From: Candidatus Thorarchaeota archaeon
GTDB taxonomy: Archaea; Asgardarchaeota; Thorarchaeia; Thorarchaeales; Thorarchaeaceae
Length of the DNA: 34,294 nt
Assembly (NCBI GenBank): GCA_004376265.1
Contig: SOKL01000224.1
Location: forward strand, 1 to 34,294
Reading direction: 5' to 3'
The position numbers and the translations under genes are program-made. The notes beneath the pieces are model-generated. The model worked only from the letters and a program-made list of their open reading frames with translations, was not told the DNA's origin and did no database searches. How positions within the stretch are numbered: position 1 is the first letter of the stretch; every line of letters begins with the position of its first letter. This document shows positions 6,692 to 14,690 of this stretch, piece after piece.

Positions 6692-7180
6692 AACTAGTGG
6701 CATCTGTCGAGGAGCCGCACGTCATATCATCAAGGGAGTCAGTAAGCCCATGAGAAACACCAATCCAGTGGGAATCGAAATCATCCAGAACCCAATAGGA
6801 TCTATCACCCATATTGGTTCTCCAAACCCTAGACTTGGATAAAGCACATTTCATGGATGTAAAACTCAACAAGGCCAAGTGATACTAAATCCTGTTTTGA
6901 ATAAACCGAAGAAAAAAGAGGACTCGCGGACTGACTGAACCGCGTTCCCGCATCGATGTGTGACTTCTCGATGGTCGTTATCACGATGAAATCAGTGTCC
7001 TTCTTAATGGATGGTACTCAACAAGTGTGACTGAAAGTAATAGAGTCTACGTGTCAGATGAAGAGTTGGAAACTCCTCGTATTCTCTCATTATAACACGA
7101 TACGTTTGGCATCTCTAATATAGGATAGGGGTGGATGATTATCTGATTAGGAACGTATTGCTCCCTGAGTCAGTGGCTGT
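6692..7180. other. 489-base spacer, mostly featureless gene debris
   Basis: No convincing gene lies here. On the minus strand 6722-6847 encodes an isolated hydrophobic stretch (GFWMISIPTGLVFLMGLLTP) closed by stops at both ends, which looks like the tail of a decayed membrane protein. The rest has no long frame, no tRNA-like fold and no obvious repeat. It is the left margin of the conserved DUF106-side genes, so this is probably the insertion boundary of the island. Confidence 0.6.
6722..6847 (-). pseudogene. Hydrophobic gene fragment
   Basis: The frame runs from a possible GTG (6847) to TGA (6722) and gives about 41 residues, VLYPSLGFGEP... then WMISIPTGLVFLMGLLTP. A stop codon lies immediately upstream. 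Its composition fits the last membrane helix of a larger protein. It could be chance. Confidence 0.25.
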
Positions 7181-7750
7181 TTAGCTTGTAAGCACTTGAG
7201 TTCCCATTATTCGCTGAAGAATACTGCTCAAACCTAAACCAACTATGAAATAAAATCCGTAGAAGCTAAGACCAAACCCTGCTGCAGTGGGAGCACCAAG
7301 CATTCCGACTAGGAAAGGTAGGACTTTCTGGATATTGAATGGGAGAATAACAACTATGTCGTCAACTGCTATGCCGTCAAGTCCCACCGTGCTGTAGAAT
7401 CCTCTCAGGAACGAGAATATGAAGATGAATGGTATGAAGAATAGCAATGATGGTTTACATCTTGCCCCCATCATTGATCTCTGAATGCGATCGATGTACG
7501 CCTTTCTTTTCTTGAGTTTCTTGAGGAGCTTCTCGTTCTGTGTTTTCTTTGCTTCCTGCTCCATTTCTTTGAACCTTTTAATTTCCGCTTGTTGTTTGTT
7601 CAGTCGTCGCATATCCGTGAAACGTTTCATAGCGAGGTTACTCATTGTTGAAATACTCAGCGAAACCATCAGAATAAAAATACCCGCCATAGGGGGTTCC
7701 TTGAAGGTGAGAGTGAGCCATATCATTATGTCGCCAAATATATCCTGCAT
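7181..7750 (-). CDS. DUF106 / EMC3-TMCO1-YidC superfamily membrane protein
   Basis: This is the archaeal DUF106 protein, an Oxa1/YidC/EMC3 superfamily relative thought to help insert membrane proteins next to SecY. In 189 residues it has an N-terminal helix (about 22-40), a long charged coiled-coil with KKTQNEKLLKKLKKRKAYID (about 45-95), and then hydrophobic segments from about 103 with LLFFIPFIFIFSFL and a C-terminal pair. This is the N-out, coiled-coil, three-helix plan of the family. It sits just after adenylate kinase (6-base gap), the conserved secY-adk-DUF106 order. The next gene of that order, eL34, lies 4.8 kb away because of the island. Confidence 0.88.
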   Translation of the reverse strand: MQDIFGDIMIWLTLTFKEPPMAGIFILMVSLSISTMSNLAMKRFTDMRRLNKQQAEIKRFKEMEQEAKKTQNEKLLKKLKKRKAYIDRIQRSMMGARCKPSLLFFIPFIFIFSFLRGFYSTVGLDGIAVDDIVVILPFNIQKVLPFLVGMLGAPTAAGFGLSFYGFYFIVGLGLSSILQRIMGTQVLTS

Positions 7751-7756
7751 GTCAAT

Positions 7757-8347
7757 CTACTCCATTAGTGTGTCCGCTAATTCTGCTGCCGCTTCCTCTA
7801 CTAAACCCTCACGGTTCTTGATTATTCTGACGGTCGCTCCAGTTATGGTGCCAACTGATACTGCAGCACCTCTGCACATCTCTTGATGTATTTGTATGTC
7901 CGTCACCGTTTGGGCATCGCGTGTTCGACTTGGGTCTGCAGTCCGGCGACTTGCTATCTTCTCAGAGTCTGCTTCAACTAAGACCACAGTCTTCGGTTTA
8001 ATAGCATTTACAACCCATTCTGGTAGTCCTATCAAGTATCCATTGTTAGTTTGGATAAGTGTGTGAGTATCAACAATGGTCCTTTTTGACTTGGATTTCT
8101 CAGCAATAGATTCACCAGCTTTTCTTTGAATCTCTCTTTGAAGATATGTTGGCAACTTCCGCAACTCATCTCGGTTCTTCACGTGACCTGCTTTTGTTGC
8201 TACTTCAAACATTTCTGTCCCGATGTTCAAGATGAGAATATCCTCGCCATGTTTTTTCTTGACCTGCTCAACAGCTGTGTTAACCACTGTTGACTTTCCA
8301 ACACCCGGAATACCTGTCACGATTACGACGTTTCGGGATTCAGTCAT
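7757..8347 (-). CDS. adkA: Archaeal adenylate kinase
   Basis: This is AdkA-type adenylate kinase (ATP + AMP = 2 ADP). The Walker A loop GIPGVGKS lies at about residues 12-19, followed by LNIGTEMFEVA and the archaeal DELRKLPTYLQREIQRKAGE region. VDTHTLIQTNNGYLIGLP and VLVEADSEKIASRRTADPSRTRD, the lid with clustered arginines, come next. At 196 residues it matches archaeal enzymes, not the bacterial long-lid form. The position beside secY and DUF106 is standard, although here a toroid-protein gene intervenes before secY. Confidence 0.95.
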   Translation of the reverse strand: MTESRNVVIVTGIPGVGKSTVVNTAVEQVKKKHGEDILILNIGTEMFEVATKAGHVKNRDELRKLPTYLQREIQRKAGESIAEKSKSKRTIVDTHTLIQTNNGYLIGLPEWVVNAIKPKTVVLVEADSEKIASRRTADPSRTRDAQTVTDIQIHQEMCRGAAVSVGTITGATVRIIKNREGLVEEAAAELADTLME

Positions 8348-8412
8348 TGAGTGGATTCACCATCCATCGAAGAATAGGCGCTGGTTAGATGTACCTGTTA
8401 TAAAGTCTGCTC

Positions 8413-9387
8413 CTAATCAAGCAACCGTTTCAGGGTCCTGCAAATGACTAGATTGACCCAGAGGTTCTGACTCTTGTCACTCGTACCTCGCACTAGGTGG
8501 ATGTCCCAGAGACCGTGCTTCTTTTGATGTTCAATAAACCAATCAACTCCTTCACGAATCTGTGGGTGGTCTGCTGATAATCCCAATTGAGAGAGTGTGT
8601 CGAGAGCAGAAAGAAGATCCGTGAACCAGAATGGGAATGAGAACCTCGTCCAATATTCAGGTTTTTTTCTGTCGGTGTACGCATCCGCCTTGAAAATGCG
8701 TGACGCTAAGAGATCGCCAGCCTTCTTTACTTCTGGTCGTTTACAGTATACTGGATGAGCTGCAAACGCCCTTAGCACAATACCTGTCACCATGTGTGAG
8801 AATGGTTTGCTTCTATCATGCTCTACAAGATCTTTTCGAGCCATTGTCTCTTTGATTCTAAGATTGGCTGTCCTGAATGGGATTACCCAACCCCCATCTT
8901 CTTGGCGAATCGATAGCAACCATTTGAGTCCCAACTCAATGCGCTTGTCATCTTCATATCCCGCCTTGATGAGCAATTCCATGAATGCTGCAGAATAAGT
9001 TGGCGTATACTGGTTCCAATACACACCACGAAAATCTCCCTCGTCTGTCTGACAGCTGAACAAGAACTCAGCAGCCTTCTCCATAGCTGGATGGTTCCTG
9101 TTCAGGAGATATTTCTCAATCAGTATAGCTAGGATCCTGAAGGTTTCCACTTGGTTGTATCCCTTGATTGACCTGATGTCGACCTTGGGATTTGGATATC
9201 GCCAAGAGCCATCTTCCTGTTGTTTCCTGAGAAACCGTGCTGCCTTTTTTGTTTCCCAGAGATGTTCCACCGAATCTTGTTCTTCATCGAAAAGATCGCG
9301 GGACACTTGATACCTAATGGCTTCATCAGAAGCAGACCCGAGTAATGGAATTGGGTCATATCTCAGGTGACTACGCCATTTATCCAC
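8413..9387 (-). CDS. Alpha/alpha-toroid (prenyltransferase/terpene-cyclase-like) protein
   Basis: This 324-residue protein contains repeated QW-type motifs: RKQQEDGSWRYP, CQTDEGDFRG and IRQEDGGWVIP. They are spaced by helix-rich stretches as in the alpha/alpha barrel of squalene-hopene cyclases, prenyltransferase beta subunits and related lyases. The DxDD motif of cyclases is not visible and there is no signal peptide, so this is a cytosolic toroid protein of unknown substrate. The start is a GTG with GGAGTG nine bases upstream. It is not part of the usual ribosomal cluster and interrupts secY-adk. A CTATATAG element shared with the divergent gene at 9474 lies 65 bases upstream. Confidence 0.75.
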   Translation of the reverse strand: MDKWRSHLRYDPIPLLGSASDEAIRYQVSRDLFDEEQDSVEHLWETKKAARFLRKQQEDGSWRYPNPKVDIRSIKGYNQVETFRILAILIEKYLLNRNHPAMEKAAEFLFSCQTDEGDFRGVYWNQYTPTYSAAFMELLIKAGYEDDKRIELGLKWLLSIRQEDGGWVIPFRTANLRIKETMARKDLVEHDRSKPFSHMVTGIVLRAFAAHPVYCKRPEVKKAGDLLASRIFKADAYTDRKKPEYWTRFSFPFWFTDLLSALDTLSQLGLSADHPQIREGVDWFIEHQKKHGLWDIHLVRGTSDKSQNLWVNLVICRTLKRLLD

Positions 9388-9451
9388 GGATTATTCACTC
9401 CTAACTTAGCACCTGACTTCTACAATTAGATTTATGACATTTACCCTTGAA

Positions 9452-9459
9452 CTATATAG
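9452..9459. promoter_or_regulatory. Symmetric TATA element between divergent genes
   Basis: CTATATAG is self-complementary and could serve the minus-strand toroid gene (start codon 65 bases away, good spacing) and less easily the plus-strand small membrane gene, whose TTG is only 15 bases away. The shared sequence AGAAGTCAGGTGCT, also found at 3685-3698, lies in the minus-strand leader. Confidence 0.4.
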
Positions 9460-9473
9460 GGAAGGGAGTTAAT

Positions 9474-9692
9474 TTGCAGCACTTTCGATTCACAATTCTC
9501 ATTGTGATGCATCTCTGGTTTTCAATGTTGCTTCAGGACACTATCATTCCCACTCCCCCTGAGATAGACAGTAGACCCATTAACCTCTCTCTGGGTCCTA
9601 TCATTGGCGTCGTAGTGCTTTTGATTTTGATTTTCTTGAAACAGTGGAAAAAGGAAGAAAATAATCAAGGGAAGACGCTTGTCTTCCCCTAA
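9474..9692 (+). CDS. Small membrane protein
   Basis: This is a 72-residue reading frame from a TTG preceded by GGGAAGGGAG, with a hydrophobic N-terminus (FTILIVMHLWFSMLL) and a membrane segment near residues 42-58 (GPIIGVVVLLILIFL) followed by a lysine-rich tail. The track starts nine codons earlier at another TTG, and an ATG at 9507 is also possible. No family was recognised. It is the only plus-strand gene between adk and secY and ends just 14 bases before the convergent secY stop. The hydrophobic pattern and clean fit between neighbours suggest a real gene, but short length leaves doubt. Confidence 0.5.
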   Translation: MQHFRFTILIVMHLWFSMLLQDTIIPTPPEIDSRPINLSLGPIIGVVVLLILIFLKQWKKEENNQGKTLVFP

Positions 9693-9706
9693 TTCATCTA
9701 TATGTT

Positions 9707-11227
9707 CTATAATATTCCAAGTAGTCCAGCCGCACCTTCGCCGCCCATACCGGCAAGTTGTTCCTTGGCTATCGTCTCATAGTATTGTTTTATGATCGAT
9801 ACCATGAGTAATATCCCCGTGCCGCTTGCTAACGCTCCCATGATGTCCGCAGCTGCTGCGAGTATTCCTATCAGGAATCCACCCAGTCCTGCGACAATTG
9901 GAATGTAGCGCGATAGCAGTCTCTCGAGGACCTTCTCGCTGGTTCTGAAACCAGGAACGATGTATCCTGAATTTAAGAGCTGCCGAGACACGTCTCTAGG
10001 AGCAATACCTGAGATATCCACCCAGATCTTCGAAAAGCCCCAACATAGCAGTATCATAACTGAAGCATAGATGAAGATATGCACCCACCCTTCCATTCCT
10101 TCTTCAATGAGCCTGAAAACTCCCTGTGGCGGCGTTATGTATTTTGCTAACCCTTCCGTTGCAAGCATACGTCCGGAAGCATCATCTCGTTCAAAGATAC
10201 CTATCCAACTTAAGAACGGATTCGTTCCGTCCGCATTGAAAGACCCCCAGATTATCTGACCGAAGAAAAGGATGTTTGCAAAAAGTGCTTGTGCAAGAAT
10301 CACCGGGATGTTTGATGTATAGAGGAGCTTGATTGGATATCGTGCTCTCATACCTCGGTATTTTGCATACTGCAACGGAATCTCCACACGGACCGATTCC
10401 ATCCAGATGACCGCACCAAATATGACGAATGTAACAATCAGTGAGAGTATACTCGGGTCATACCCATTTCTGATGAAGAACCAGGCAGCATTTACTGGTT
10501 CATCTGTAGGTGAACCTATATTAAAGACTCTCAATATGTTGCTGATTAAAGCTGCAATGATTCCCTTTGGCAGACCGGTAGGGTACTGGTTCTCTATTCC
10601 ACCCCTGTAGCCTGCTGGTGAAGCAGCCTCAACGTCTATGAAGTTCAGTGAGTTGTACATCACTTGACCTGCAACGTTGGTCATGATGAACAATGATACA
10701 CCAGAACCTAGGCCCCATCCTTTCTGTATCAACTCATCCATCAGAATGACAATCATTCCAGACATGAACAACTGAGCGAATACGATGACAGACTCAGTAG
10801 GTCCAAGAGCACCATATGCATTACCTGCTATGTATGCAATTGCCTGAAACGCAGTCATGAACATTGCAATGACTTTCTGACCTCCAGTAAAGAGGGCTCT
10901 GTCTTCAGGGTTACCAAAATCTACTTTGATGATCTTTGAACCTGATAGTAGCTGCATGACCAGACCAGCAGTAACGATTGGTCCTATTCCAAGCTCCATC
11001 AGAGTTCCGCGAGTGCTAGCAAGTATGACTCGCATTGCCCACAAGTAATCAGTTCCTACATCCCTATCTACACCATAGAGAGGCAAATGTGACATGATGA
11101 GGAATATAATGAGTATAACGGCTGTCCAAACAAATTTTTCCCTGAACGAAACGTCCCTGTCTGGGGCCTTTACTTCAGGCATCATCCTTACGAATGGTGA
11201 TAATGCTCTGAGGAACGTACTGGTCAT
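9707..11227 (-). CDS. secY: Preprotein translocase subunit SecY
   Basis: This is the channel subunit of the archaeal Sec61/SecYE-beta translocon in the cytoplasmic membrane. Hallmarks include the plug region PLYGVD, the ILASTRGTLMELGIGPIVTAG segment of helix 2, LIQKGWGLGSGVSLFI, and the cytosolic loop VEIPLQYAKYRGMRARYPIKLLY. A late helix region SGYIVPGFRTSEKVLERLLSRYIP is also present. At 506 residues with about ten membrane helices it is slightly longer than many archaeal SecY proteins. It follows uL15, as in most prokaryotic spc operons, after a 78-base gap. Confidence 0.97.
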   Translation of the reverse strand: MTSTFLRALSPFVRMMPEVKAPDRDVSFREKFVWTAVILIIFLIMSHLPLYGVDRDVGTDYLWAMRVILASTRGTLMELGIGPIVTAGLVMQLLSGSKIIKVDFGNPEDRALFTGGQKVIAMFMTAFQAIAYIAGNAYGALGPTESVIVFAQLFMSGMIVILMDELIQKGWGLGSGVSLFIMTNVAGQVMYNSLNFIDVEAASPAGYRGGIENQYPTGLPKGIIAALISNILRVFNIGSPTDEPVNAAWFFIRNGYDPSILSLIVTFVIFGAVIWMESVRVEIPLQYAKYRGMRARYPIKLLYTSNIPVILAQALFANILFFGQIIWGSFNADGTNPFLSWIGIFERDDASGRMLATEGLAKYITPPQGVFRLIEEGMEGWVHIFIYASVMILLCWGFSKIWVDISGIAPRDVSRQLLNSGYIVPGFRTSEKVLERLLSRYIPIVAGLGGFLIGILAAAADIMGALASGTGILLMVSIIKQYYETIAKEQLAGMGGEGAAGLLGIL

Positions 11228-11305
11228 TCAAATTTGCTTCCTGCAGGCTTTTCGGGGTTCAGTTGACTTGTACTTTAAAAGCTAGTGGTCAGATTGAAAT
11301 CTCCA

Positions 11306-11755
11306 CTACTTTTCTGGAAGGTCAATTGTTCCTCCGATACTAGTGACCTTTTCTCTGGCTCTTGGAGTGATTGCTTTCACACCTGTTAGGTTCAATTTAC
11401 GTGTTACTTTTCCAGACCCAAGTATTCTGTCAATACCGAGTTTTGAAACATCAATGTTGTATCTCTTACCAGTCAATGTGGCTAACTCTCGCGCAACAAG
11501 TCTATCGGCAGCCTCATCGATGTCACCGACGTTTACAGCGGTAGGATGGGCGATTACTTTCTGAGGTCTCTTGAAGCCCCATTTTCCAAAGTATCGGGGA
11601 TTCTCCTGCATTATCTTGATGTAATGATGTTTCTTTGAACCAGCCATTCCCTTGCCTCCTCTTTGTCCAGAGGCTCGATGACCTGCACTGAAACCATAAC
11701 CTGCTGCACGACGTCCTCGCAACTTATTGATTTTCTTTGATTTTCGTTTTTGCAT
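11306..11755 (-). CDS. rpl15: Large ribosomal subunit protein uL15
   Basis: This is uL15, a 23S rRNA-binding protein. The glycine-rich N-terminus with RGRRAAGYGFSAGHRASGQR and GGKGMAGSKKHH is diagnostic of the archaeal form, and the C-terminal KLGIDRILGSGKVTRKLNL domain follows. At 149 residues it has normal length. It precedes secY. An Hsp20-type gene lies immediately upstream (14 bases) where uL30 would usually be. Confidence 0.95.
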   Translation of the reverse strand: MQKRKSKKINKLRGRRAAGYGFSAGHRASGQRGGKGMAGSKKHHYIKIMQENPRYFGKWGFKRPQKVIAHPTAVNVGDIDEAADRLVARELATLTGKRYNIDVSKLGIDRILGSGKVTRKLNLTGVKAITPRAREKVTSIGGTIDLPEK

Positions 11756-11769
11756 CGATTCTCTCCATC

Positions 11770-12300
11770 CTATGCTTTCTTGAGACGTACCTCCAGCACG
11801 CCGTTGCGTATGGCTGATTTCGCATCCTGTTTTTGCACTTTGGCAGGAAGCTCTACGACCTTGTGATAAGGTCGTTCAGTATTATTCGCATGAATTGTGA
11901 GGGATGTTCCCTTGATCCGGACCTTTATCTCATCCTTCTCTACACCTGGAACTTCTGCGACTACAATGATCTCATCCTCTTCTTCGACAACGTCAACAAG
12001 AGGTTCTAAGGTTGAAGATGGTTCTGCTCCTTCATCTACTGGAGGGTTACCAAACCGTTGGATAATGGGTTTTCCATCGGGACCTACATTCATTGAGAAA
12101 CCGAAGACGAACGGGCTTGTCCCTTCAGGATTTCTGAGCATCTCTTCAAAGGTTTCACTATCGAATAGTTTTCCTTCGTTCATCTCGCTCATCATCCTCT
12201 GCATCATCTCTTCTATCGTACGAAACATATCCTCTGGTATGAAATCACCAAACCAGCGCCGGAGTTTTCTCCGAGTTTCGTCATTATCGTCCCACGACAT
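11770..12300 (-). CDS. Hsp20/alpha-crystallin family small heat-shock protein
   Basis: This is a small heat-shock protein that should hold unfolded proteins in oligomers without ATP. The alpha-crystallin domain is at about residues 95-176: LVDVVEEEDEIIVVAEVPGV, EIKVRIKGTSLTI and the final RNGVLEVRLKKA, which carries the GVLxV/L consensus. The N-terminal 90 residues are acidic and methionine-rich (EEMMQRMMSEMNE). No IxI motif follows the domain. It lies between uL30 and uL15 with gaps of 11 and 14 bases in the same direction, so it is transcribed as part of the ribosomal operon, which is unusual. Confidence 0.9.
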   Translation of the reverse strand: MSWDDNDETRRKLRRWFGDFIPEDMFRTIEEMMQRMMSEMNEGKLFDSETFEEMLRNPEGTSPFVFGFSMNVGPDGKPIIQRFGNPPVDEGAEPSSTLEPLVDVVEEEDEIIVVAEVPGVEKDEIKVRIKGTSLTIHANNTERPYHKVVELPAKVQKQDAKSAIRNGVLEVRLKKA

Positions 12301-12311
12301 TCGTATTCACC

Positions 12312-12779
12312 TCAAAGCATTCGCAGGGTTAATTCATTGATTCCTTCCCCACGGTATCCTGTGATTCCTCCCATTCCCACGGGTAGGCTCTTTTTCCCTT
12401 TGTGCCCCCTACTGGGAGGAGTTAGTCTAAAGACTGGTTTTAATCCCTCAACATCAGACGTAGTTGCTTTTCCACCAGTAATTGCTTTGGCTAAAGACTT
12501 GATACTACTGAGTTTTGAGTTCTTTTTCACATAAGCATCTGTCAGTCTATTGTTTCCTGGCAAGCGCCCTCGCTTCGTGAGAAGCTTCAATATCACATCT
12601 TCGGTTGGTTCTCCCCAAGTGATGTAATCTTTTGCCTTTGTGATCATGCCCTGTAGGCTTGGAGTTACTTTGAATAACCTGGCCTGATGAAGCCGCCCCA
12701 GTAAAAGCTTGTCTAGAGTGTGTTCAATCTGAGGTCTGACTCTGACCTGGCCTCTCACTCGAATTGCGAGTACAATCAT
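12312..12779 (-). CDS. rpl30: Large ribosomal subunit protein uL30
   Basis: This is the archaeal/eukaryotic uL30 (L7-like), 155 residues. It opens MIVLAIRVRGQVRVRPQIEH and continues LLLGRLHQARLF, then the TWGEPTEDVILKLLTKRGRL region and RLTPPSRGHKGKKS, all family landmarks. It lies 11 bases after uS5 in the usual uS5-uL30 order. Confidence 0.95.
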   Translation of the reverse strand: MIVLAIRVRGQVRVRPQIEHTLDKLLLGRLHQARLFKVTPSLQGMITKAKDYITWGEPTEDVILKLLTKRGRLPGNNRLTDAYVKKNSKLSSIKSLAKAITGGKATTSDVEGLKPVFRLTPPSRGHKGKKSLPVGMGGITGYRGEGINELTLRML

Positions 12780-12790
12780 CTAGTTTTAAC

Positions 12791-13474
12791 TCATGTTTCA
12801 ACCACTCCGGATGTGCTCCACTCTTGTGGTGGTAGCATCTTGTAGGTCTGTGCCAATGCATCAACAAATGCCTTCGCAAAGTTGGATGAAGTTCTTGACC
12901 GTCCCTTTGTGATTGACCACACATCGTTTATACCGGCGATTCTCAACACAATCTTCCCAACGTCTGCTGTAACAAGACCAGTCCCTTTTGGTGCAGGTCT
13001 CAACATCACATTGACTGAACCTGATGAACCTTTCACCTGGAATGGAATACTGTGGGGGTCATGACATCGGCATTCCCAAGACCCACAACCTCTGCGGAAC
13101 ACCATGATGTTGAGCTTTGCTCGGGCTTCTGCCGCACGTATGGAGGGAACAAATTCGGGTGCCTTACCAACTCCGATTCCAAGAACGCCTTCTCCATTGC
13201 CTACAACAACTGTAATCCTGAAGCTCTTTTGTTGGCCGCTGTCAGACTGTCGCTGTACGAGTGTAACATCTACAACTTCTTGTCGAAGATCAGGAAACAG
13301 AGCGTCAACAATTTCTGACTCTCTGATTCTTAGGTTGTTCTGCAGGATTTCATCAATCGAGTTGATATGTCCCTCTTTCACAAGTCTGCCAAGCTTTGTT
13401 TTTGGAACCCAATTATCAAGCGGATTGATATCAGTGCGGGGTTGTCTCCTTCTTCTTCCTCTTTGTTTACTCAT
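12791..13474 (-). CDS. rps5: Small ribosomal subunit protein uS5
   Basis: This is uS5, at the mRNA entry region of the small subunit. The archaeal N-terminus has NPLDNWVPKTKLGRLVKEG, then the double-stranded-RNA-binding fold with VGNGEGVLGIGVGKAPEFV, and RPAPKGTGLVTADVGKIVLR near the end. The ATG used (227 residues) has AGGGGCG about nine bases upstream; the track starts one codon earlier at GTG. It keeps the uL18-uS5-uL30 order. Confidence 0.96.
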   Translation of the reverse strand: MSKQRGRRRRQPRTDINPLDNWVPKTKLGRLVKEGHINSIDEILQNNLRIRESEIVDALFPDLRQEVVDVTLVQRQSDSGQQKSFRITVVVGNGEGVLGIGVGKAPEFVPSIRAAEARAKLNIMVFRRGCGSWECRCHDPHSIPFQVKGSSGSVNVMLRPAPKGTGLVTADVGKIVLRIAGINDVWSITKGRSRTSSNFAKAFVDALAQTYKMLPPQEWSTSGVVET

Positions 13475-13489
13475 CACATATCGCCCCTT

Positions 13490-14242
13490 TTACTCTCTCT
13501 TCTTGCCTTTCTTGCCCTTACCTCTAGCGATAAGCTTCTTCGGTTTCGGTTTCCGAGGAATTGCCCGTGGAGGTTTGACAGAAGGTTTCTCCTTCTTTGG
13601 TTTCTTAGCTTTGGGCTTCTTGGCTGCTTTTGCAGGAACCTTACGTTTCTTTTTCTTCTTCAATTCAGTTGCTGGAATATCTTCGAGAGCTTTTTTGACA
13701 GTCTTGAATTTCTTTGGAATAGTCGAGATGTTTGTCTTCTTCTTACTTATCTTACTAAACATGTTTGATTCTGTCCCAAAATGGTCATAAGCTGCTACTA
13801 TGTGCTCTCCTGAAATTCTGGAATCATCAGGGACAACGTCTGGTTTGTACGGTATTTCAAGTCCGGCATCAACAGCCCCTTTCAAGGCTGCATAGACCCT
13901 TGAACCCTTAACTGGTGGGTTTAGGCCCACATCTAGCACTGCGTCTTTCACACCCCTACTTTTTGCTCGCAGGCCTGCGAGGAGTCCTGTCAAGTATGCA
14001 GAAGGAATGTTACCAGTCCCAGCAACCCATCCATGTTTTGTGAGTTCTGTGGATATCGCAGAAGCTACCGTTGAATCACCAACTACACTTGCATTAATGA
14101 TCTGCACTATAGTAATAGTGTTCGTCTTTCTCACGACAAGTCTTGGACGTCTTGATTGAAGCAAACGTCTTCGGCGATAATAGTTTGTTTTGCCTTCTCT
14201 CCTGCGTCGAAACTTTACCCTGTATGTTGGTCCATGTGCCAT
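13490..14242 (-). CDS. rpl18: Large ribosomal subunit protein uL18 with lysine-rich tail
   Basis: This is archaeal uL18, which binds 5S rRNA. The first roughly 190 residues are typical: [35 protein letters not shown], and the [20 protein letters not shown] block. Beyond about residue 190 comes a tail of some 55 residues made almost only of Lys, Pro, Ala and Arg, an extension beyond the archaeal norm that probably lies along rRNA. Its ATG overlaps the eL19 stop (TAATG), indicating translational coupling. Confidence 0.95.
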   Translation of the reverse strand: MAHGPTYRVKFRRRREGKTNYYRRRRLLQSRRPRLVVRKTNTITIVQIINASVVGDSTVASAISTELTKHGWVAGTGNIPSAYLTGLLAGLRAKSRGVKDAVLDVGLNPPVKGSRVYAALKGAVDAGLEIPYKPDVVPDDSRISGEHIVAAYDHFGTESNMFSKISKKKTNISTIPKKFKTVKKALEDIPATELKKKKKRKVPAKAAKKPKAKKPKKEKPSVKPPRAIPRKPKPKKLIARGKGKKGKKRE

Positions 14243-14688
14243 TATTTGGACAGCCTCCGCTCTGAGATATACGTTCTAAGGTGAGCTGTGTTACGGAAAG
14301 CGTTACCTTTCGCTTTCAGATACAACTCTCTGTATATTCTGCTTGTTATCTTCCCTTCGTCTCGGAGCTTCCGTAGTTCCTTACGCATGGGTCGAATCTT
14401 CCTCATCCAACGATCTTTGCTACTCAGCTTGGATGTCGCCTTGCCTTTCTTTCTACCAGGTCCTGACCTCTGACCTTTACGTTTCTGGCGTAGTTTATGA
14501 CGAGCTCGTCCTCTACTAACACCACGGATAGGTTTCTTATGAATTGCACCTTCATCTACGAGACGTCGAATATCATTCCTAGTTATTGCTAAGCTAATCT
14601 CGTCTTCGAAATCCGGATCCATCCAGACCCTTGATTTACCGATTCTCATTACATGTGCAGCCAGTCTTTTTTGAGTGGTGAGTTTCAT
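14242..14688 (-). CDS. rpl19e: Large ribosomal subunit protein eL19
   Basis: This is eL19, specific to archaea and eukaryotes, 148 residues. The N-terminus [20 protein letters not shown], the [20 protein letters not shown] segment and the long basic helix with [20 protein letters not shown] are diagnostic. It sits between eL32 (2-base gap) and uL18 (1-base overlap), the standard archaeal order. Confidence 0.96.
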   Translation of the reverse strand: MKLTTQKRLAAHVMRIGKSRVWMDPDFEDEISLAITRNDIRRLVDEGAIHKKPIRGVSRGRARHKLRQKRKGQRSGPGRKKGKATSKLSSKDRWMRKIRPMRKELRKLRDEGKITSRIYRELYLKAKGNAFRNTAHLRTYISERRLSK

Positions 14689-14690
14689 TA

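Noticed and set aside
13104-13790. 228-residue plus-strand ORF opposite uS5/uL18
   Set aside because: It is antisense to two clear ribosomal genes, and its Phe/Leu-rich composition is the mirror of a lysine-rich tail.
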